Origin: an uncultured Gammaproteobacteria bacterium
GTDB taxonomy: Bacteria; Pseudomonadota; Gammaproteobacteria; Arenicellales; Poriferihabitantaceae
DNA: 50,341 bases
Direction: 5' to 3'
Assembly: GCA_937992195.1 (NCBI GenBank)
Contig: CALKKV010000038.1
Span: 1 to 50,341 of the forward strand
The notes beneath the pieces are model-generated. The model was not told the origin of the DNA, did not search any database, and worked only from the letters and a program-made list of their open reading frames with translations. Position 1 is the first letter of the stretch. Every line of letters begins with the position of its first letter. Below, piece by piece: positions 46,880-50,341 of this stretch. A program made the translations under genes and the position numbers.

Positions 46880-47075
46880 GTTGCGTTACCCACCTGTACC
46901 GTTTGTTCACTTTACCTTGAACCGGAAGGTTCAAGTGGGCACAAAAGACAGCTTTGGGATTCCCGCAGGCTTGCGCCAGGTTCATACACGCCCGCCGTCC
47001 ACAGAAGCACCCGGGTTTGTATATTAGGTTCTAAGGGATTCGGAGAACATCTCGATTACCGCAGGCAACGCAGCG
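46880..47075 (-). ncRNA. ssrS: 6S RNA
   Basis: Located directly downstream of zapA and upstream of ygfA on the same strand, the conserved site of ssrS. The ~195-nt region has the hallmark hairpin of the 3' half, CTTGAACC-ttcc-GGTTCAAG (46916-46935), like the one in E. coli 6S. The ends can pair into a closing stem (GCGTT with AACGC, CCTG with CAGG, GTTC with GAAC), leaving a large central bubble. 6S RNA mimics an open promoter and sequesters sigma-70 RNA polymerase in stationary phase. The ends are approximate. Confidence 0.7.
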
Positions 47076-47155
47076 AGAGTTTAACAGAGTGTTCACGACA
47101 AAGCGTAGTTGAACTTATTCGACAATTATGATGGGTGGAGGGAGATATATTGCGA

Positions 47156-47467
47156 CTAAATCGCAACCTGCCGAATCGCATCCATGGCGTCATCGATCTG
47201 ATCGTGGAGTTTATCCAGACGATCATTGACTTCACTGTCGTCACCGATATTCTCTCGGGCCACAAGCAGCTCGTGGCTAATATTCAGCGCTGCCATAATC
47301 GCACAGCGATCCGCACCCAGTGCCTGATTATTCTCAACGATCTGTCGCATCTGCTCGTTCAAATACTCGGCCGCTTTCATTACGCCAGGCGCTTCCTCAT
47401 CACTGCATGCGATAGTAAATTCGCGCTGCATGATATTGACCTTAACGTTGTTTTTGTTTGGCGGCAT
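47156..47467 (-). CDS. zapA: cell division protein ZapA
   Basis: 103 residues. N-terminal beta/alpha head with NVKVNIMQREFTIACSDEEA and GVMKAAEYLNEQMRQIVEN, then ADRCAIMAALNISHELLVA and a coiled-coil tail (VNDRLDKLHDQIDDAMDAI). ZapA cross-links FtsZ filaments at midcell. It is preceded by the ZapB-like gene and followed by the 6S RNA candidate; the three may share the promoter at 47774-47802. Confidence 0.93.
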   Translation of the reverse strand: MPPNKNNVKVNIMQREFTIACSDEEAPGVMKAAEYLNEQMRQIVENNQALGADRCAIMAALNISHELLVARENIGDDSEVNDRLDKLHDQIDDAMDAIRQVAI

Positions 47468-47537
47468 AAATGCGTGTTTCGGGAAATTCGGATGGTCTAG
47501 ACTTTAACGACAAGAGAGAAGAACAACAAGTAACTAT

Positions 47538-47738
47538 TTAAGCTTCCAGGGATTTTAATCGCGCAACTATTTGCTCAACTCTGCCCCGCGCAATCTTATT
47601 CTTCTCCTGAAGTGCTTTAAATTCCTGTCTCAGCATTCGCTGATCATTACGCAAAATTTCATTGTCTCGATTCATCGACTCAGCCAATTTGATCAGCTCA
47701 GAGACTCTTCTCTCCAGTTTTTCAACGGATTGCTCCAT
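47538..47738 (-). CDS. ZapB-like small coiled-coil protein (TIGR02449 type)
   Basis: 66 residues from the ATG at 47738; a GTG six codons earlier is weaker. Almost entirely coiled coil (SVEKLERRVSELIKLAESM, RNDQRMLRQEFKALQEKN) ending in VEQIVARLKSLEA. Small proteins of this kind sit upstream of zapA in many gammaproteobacteria and are thought to act like ZapB at the divisome. The family name is from memory and the role inferred from position. Confidence 0.85.
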   Translation of the reverse strand: MEQSVEKLERRVSELIKLAESMNRDNEILRNDQRMLRQEFKALQEKNKIARGRVEQIVARLKSLEA

Positions 47739-47773
47739 GGCGGTACTTTTTATCACCTCTATTCGGGACAGGA

Positions 47774-47802
47774 ACTATAAATTGCCATGGTCATTCCGTC
47801 AA
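47774..47802 (-). promoter_or_regulatory. sigma-70 promoter for the zapB-like/zapA unit
   Basis: On the minus strand TTGACG (47797-47802), a 17-bp spacer and TATAGT (47774-47779): five of six matches at both boxes. The predicted transcript start is near 47767, about 30 nt before the ZapB-like start codon. Confidence 0.65.
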
Positions 47803-47986
47803 ACAAACGGGCTAAAAATTCACTGCCAAATAGCTCTAAAGTCTGAAACACAATAAACATAGCCGGTATTTTCTCTAGGAATCCCATTTAAGCTCTGATT
47901 CGAGGTCCAATCGCCAGCAAAAGTGGCCAAAGTACTGATAGCGCGACCTACTCTACCGGCGTGAGGACAATTGAAAGTGCACGGGT

Positions 47987-49210
47987 TTAGCTCAGACTGC
48001 GCCCCAAATCGGCAAGAATATCATCAGAAAATTCGAGGCCAGCCGATATTCTAATTAAATTGTCGTCTACCCCAGCGCGCCTTCTTTGGTCTGCGGTAAC
48101 TCTGGCATGGGTCGTTGATGCAGGATGCGTTATAGTAGTCCGTGCGTCACCCAGGTTTGCGGTGATTGACATCAGTTTGGTGGCATTGATCAGTTTCCAC
48201 GCGGCCGCCTGACCACCGCTGATGCGAAATGACACGATACCGCCAAAATCGGTCTGCTGGGATTTCGCTAACTGATGGCCGCAATGTTCAACCAGGCCAG
48301 GATAAAACACCTCTTCCACCTGAGGCTGTGTTAGCAACCATTCGGCAACGCTCGCTGCATTTTTGCAATGTTGATTCATGCGAAGCGGTAATGTTTCGAG
48401 ACCTTTCAAAAACACCCAAGCATTAAATGGGCTAAGGCTTGGTCCGGTTGTGCGCAACATCGAAAAAAATTTGTCGTGAATCTCTTCATGATTGGTAACC
48501 ATCGCGCCGCCAACGCATCGCCCCTGGCCATCGATATATTTAGTCGCGGTATGAATAACCACATCTGCGCCCAAAGCCAATGGTTGCTGCAAAACTGGAG
48601 TGCAGAAACAATTGTCTACGACCAATAGGGCGTCGGCGCTTGCTGCCAAATCAGACAACGCCTTAATATCCGCTATCTGGCACAGGGGATTGGAAGGGGT
48701 CTCGAGAAATAACATTTTGGTATTGGCCTGAATCGCTTCCTGCCAGGCCGCTGTATGCGCAACTGGCACAAGGGTTAACTCAATGCCAAACTGATCGAAT
48801 ATCTTGCTAAATAGTGAAACCGTCGAACCAAACATCTCCCAGGAAGCAACAATGTGATCTCCCGGCTTGAGACAGCTCAGCACCAATCCAGTGATTGCGG
48901 CCATCCCGGAGCTTGTGGCAACGCAAAATGACGCATCTTCCATGACCCCCAGTCTTCTTTCGAATGCATTGACTGTGGGATTGGTGAATCTGGAGTAAAT
49001 ATTGCCGTCCTGACCGCCGCTAAATTTTGCTGCTGCATCCTCAGCGCTATCGAAAACGAAGCTCGAGGTCGCAAACAACGGCTCACTATGCTCTCCTTCC
49101 GGTGTCCGAATCTGGCCACTCCTCACAGCCAGAGTTGCCATACCAAATTCTTCCTGGGCCGGATTATCTCTATTCTCGACCAAACACCCTTGCTCTATTT
49201 TACTCAACAT
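47987..49210 (-). CDS. metZ: O-succinylhomoserine sulfhydrylase
   Basis: 407 residues. Cys/Met-metabolism PLP enzyme making homocysteine from O-succinylhomoserine and sulfide. Segments: ATLAVRSGQIRTPEGEHSEP, SRFTNPTVNAFERRLGVME, SSGMAAITGLVLSCLKPGDH, the PLP lysine in HTATKYIDGQGRCVGG, and C-terminal ITHPASTTHARVTADQRRRAG. The ATG at 49210 has AGG 5 bp upstream; an internal Met24 is an alternative. Transcription starts far upstream through a SAM-II-like riboswitch and terminator, so it is expected to be repressed by S-adenosylmethionine. Confidence 0.94.
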   Translation of the reverse strand: MLSKIEQGCLVENRDNPAQEEFGMATLAVRSGQIRTPEGEHSEPLFATSSFVFDSAEDAAAKFSGGQDGNIYSRFTNPTVNAFERRLGVMEDASFCVATSSGMAAITGLVLSCLKPGDHIVASWEMFGSTVSLFSKIFDQFGIELTLVPVAHTAAWQEAIQANTKMLFLETPSNPLCQIADIKALSDLAASADALLVVDNCFCTPVLQQPLALGADVVIHTATKYIDGQGRCVGGAMVTNHEEIHDKFFSMLRTTGPSLSPFNAWVFLKGLETLPLRMNQHCKNAASVAEWLLTQPQVEEVFYPGLVEHCGHQLAKSQQTDFGGIVSFRISGGQAAAWKLINATKLMSITANLGDARTTITHPASTTHARVTADQRRRAGVDDNLIRISAGLEFSDDILADLGRSLS

Positions 49211-49255
49211 TCACACCTATCAACTGATTCTGACTGGAGCGTGATTTGAGGGCAT

Positions 49256-49325
49256 AAAAAAACCCGCCTTGTGCGCTCCTCCTTTTGGCCAAAGAAGGTG
49301 AAGCAGATTGCTTCGCACAGGCAGG
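49256..49325 (-). terminator. intrinsic terminator in the metZ leader
   Basis: On the minus strand CCTGCCTGTGCG (49314-49325) pairs with CGCACAAGGCGG (one bulged A, one G-T pair) and is followed immediately by seven T (49256-49262). The loop contains a second small hairpin GAAGCA/TGCTTC. It lies between the SAM-II-like aptamer and the metZ start, the position expected of a riboswitch expression platform. Confidence 0.8.
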
Positions 49326-49336
49326 TCGCCGGCGAT

Positions 49337-49389
49337 CTCTTTAGCCGTATTTCTAACGCGCCCGCAAGCTGAAACTCAAATCGGCGCAT
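49337..49389 (-). promoter_or_regulatory. SAM-II riboswitch aptamer
   Basis: The minus strand reads TGCGCCGATTTGAG, then CTTGCGGGCGCGTTAGAAAT, then ACGGCTAAAGAG. It matches the SAM-II pattern GCGC-GATTT-...-TTGC..GCGCG-T.A.AAAT..-GCTAAA-AG as I recall it from the marine metagenomic metX aptamer. GCGCC can pair with GGGCGC to form P1. The predicted transcript start (~49387) falls at the aptamer's first bases, as is usual for this compact class. It controls metZ, a typical SAM-II target. Confidence 0.85.
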
Positions 49390-49393
49390 CCAG

Positions 49394-49423
49394 ATCATAT
49401 TTGAGGCATTCAGGCAATGTCAA
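49394..49423 (-). promoter_or_regulatory. sigma-70 promoter of the metZ leader
   Basis: On the minus strand a perfect TTGACA (49418-49423), an 18-bp spacer and TATGAT (49394-49399). The -35 box coincides with that of the divergent trpB promoter. Confidence 0.75.
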
Positions 49424-49445
49424 TGGCAATAAGCGAAGGTATAAT
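49417..49445 (+). promoter_or_regulatory. sigma-70 promoter for trpB
   Basis: ATGTCA (49417-49422; four of six), a 17-bp spacer and a perfect TATAAT (49440-49445), giving a transcript start near 49452, about 24 nt before the trpB ATG. The -35 hexamer occupies the same bases as the metZ -35 on the other strand. Confidence 0.6.
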
Positions 49446-49475
49446 TTGCGCCCTCGCGATCGTAATTAAGAAAAC

Positions 49476-50341
49476 ATGAACCGTCCCGCACCAGAATCTT
49501 TTCGCTCAGGACCAGATGCTCAAGGGCATTTCGGCATCTTTGGCGGCCGCTATGTCGCTGAAACCCTGATGCCCCTAATCCTTGAAGTTGAAGAGGCGTA
49601 CTACCGCTATCGGGATGATGAAGAATTTCGGCAAGAACTTTCTTATTTCTCCAAAGATTACGTAGGTAGACCAAGTCCTATGTATTACGCGCAGCGACTC
49701 ACCGAAGAGCTAGGCGGCGCCCGTGTGTTCTTCAAACGGGATGAGCTGAATCACACCGGCGCGCATAAAATCAACAATACTCTCGGCCAAATTTTGCTGG
49801 CAAAGCGAATGGGGAAAAAACGGATTATCGCAGAAACAGGGGCCGGACAGCATGGCGTGGCAACCGCGACAGTTTGTGCATTATTTGATTTACCCTGTGT
49901 GGTTTATATGGGCGCGAAAGATATTGACCGTCAAGCCCCAAATGTATTTCGAATGAAACTGCTTGGCGCTGAGATAGTGCCTGTTACCAGTGGCACCGCC
50001 ACTTTAAAAGATGCGATGAATGATGCGCTACGTGATTGGGTAGCCAATGTTGAAGATACTTTTTACATTATTGGCACAGCGGCAGGTCCGCACCCCTATC
50101 CGGAAATGGTGCGGGATTTTCAATCTGTCATTGGACTGGAAGCACGCGAGGAGTTCCTCAAGCGAGAAAATAAACTGCCGGACACGATTATTGCCTGCAT
50201 CGGTGGCGGCTCCAACGCCATTGGTTTGTTCCACCCCTTTCTAGACGATGAGTCAGTTGAAATTATCGGGGTAGAAGCAGCCGGTCACGGTATTGATACC
50301 AACGAACATGCGGCGTCTCTTACTGGCGGACAACCGGGCGT
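49476..50341 (+). CDS. trpB: tryptophan synthase beta chain (3' end outside the window)
   Basis: 288 complete codons are present; the frame is still open at the last base. It converts indole and serine to tryptophan. The start [20 protein letters not shown] leads into [14 protein letters not shown], the PLP lysine K98 in [30 protein letters not shown] and the phosphate-binding [17 protein letters not shown]. trpF is not upstream; metZ is divergent instead. trpA may follow beyond the window. Confidence 0.96.
   Translation, partial: MNRPAPESFRSGPDAQGHFGIFGGRYVAETLMPLILEVEEAYYRYRDDEEFRQELSYFSKDYVGRPSPMYYAQRLTEELGGARVFFKRDELNHTGAHKINNTLGQILLAKRMGKKRIIAETGAGQHGVATATVCALFDLPCVVYMGAKDIDRQAPNVFRMKLLGAEIVPVTSGTATLKDAMNDALRDWVANVEDTFYIIGTAAGPHPYPEMVRDFQSVIGLEAREEFLKRENKLPDTIIACIGGGSNAIGLFHPFLDDESVEIIGVEAAGHGIDTNEHAASLTGGQPG

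Overview
The window reads as one continuous stretch of a gammaproteobacterial chromosome of moderate GC content, probably a marine or other free-living heterotroph. The strongest evidence is the order dnaE-rnhB-lpxB-lpxA-fabZ-lpxD-skp-bamA-rseP-dxr-cdsA-uppS-frr-pyrH-tsf-rpsB on the minus strand with map-glnD divergent on the plus strand. This is the classic gammaproteobacterial envelope/translation cluster. A small ZapB-like gene, zapA and a 6S RNA candidate further right fit the same assignment.

Layout. 1-1.7 kb: 3' end of an AraC/GyrI-like regulator and an aldo/keto reductase. 2.0-20.8 kb: the core minus-strand block, covering replication (dnaE, rnhB), lipid A (lpxB, lpxA, lpxD), fatty-acid synthesis (fabZ), outer-membrane assembly (skp, bamA), sigma-E signalling protease (rseP), isoprenoid, phospholipid and undecaprenyl supply (dxr, cdsA, uppS), ribosome recycling (frr), UMP kinase (pyrH) and S2/EF-Ts. 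21.0-25.6 kb: map, glnD and an AmgK-like cell-wall-recycling kinase. 25.6-27.8 kb: an accessory pocket with a frameshifted IclR-family remnant, an orphan 96-residue ORF, a long non-coding tract carrying a near-ideal CRP-type site, an outer-membrane beta-barrel gene and a 46-codon ORF starting inside its 3' end.

27.8-35.5 kb (minus strand): cobT-cobC-cobS (nucleotide-loop assembly of cobalamin). Upstream of these is an operon-like series amidase-nthA-nthB-accessory-HAD hydrolase-beta-CASP metallo-hydrolase. The nitrile hydratase alpha subunit has the CTLCSC claw of the cobalt type, so the operon should convert nitrile to amide to acid plus ammonia. Divergent from it (35.6-38.1 kb) is a class IV aminotransferase, a P-loop sulfotransferase-like protein and an endonuclease/exonuclease/phosphatase-family protein; the first two correspond to domains that I recall as fused in plant BCAT-like proteins. 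38.1-45.6 kb: YdcF-like protein, hrpA, periplasmic cyclophilin, EVE-domain protein, YmdB-like phosphodiesterase and ygfA. 45.9-47.8 kb: an HSL-type hydrolase on the plus strand lies between ygfA and a 6S RNA candidate, followed by zapA and a ZapB-like gene. 48-50.3 kb: metZ divergent from trpB, which is cut by the window end.

The most notable regulatory element is upstream of metZ. A consensus-like promoter leads almost directly into a sequence matching the SAM-II riboswitch consensus, followed by a strong intrinsic terminator ahead of the metZ ribosome-binding site. SAM-II is mainly known from alphaproteobacteria and marine metagenomes. No CRISPR array, tRNA, rRNA, intact transposase or prophage gene was seen.
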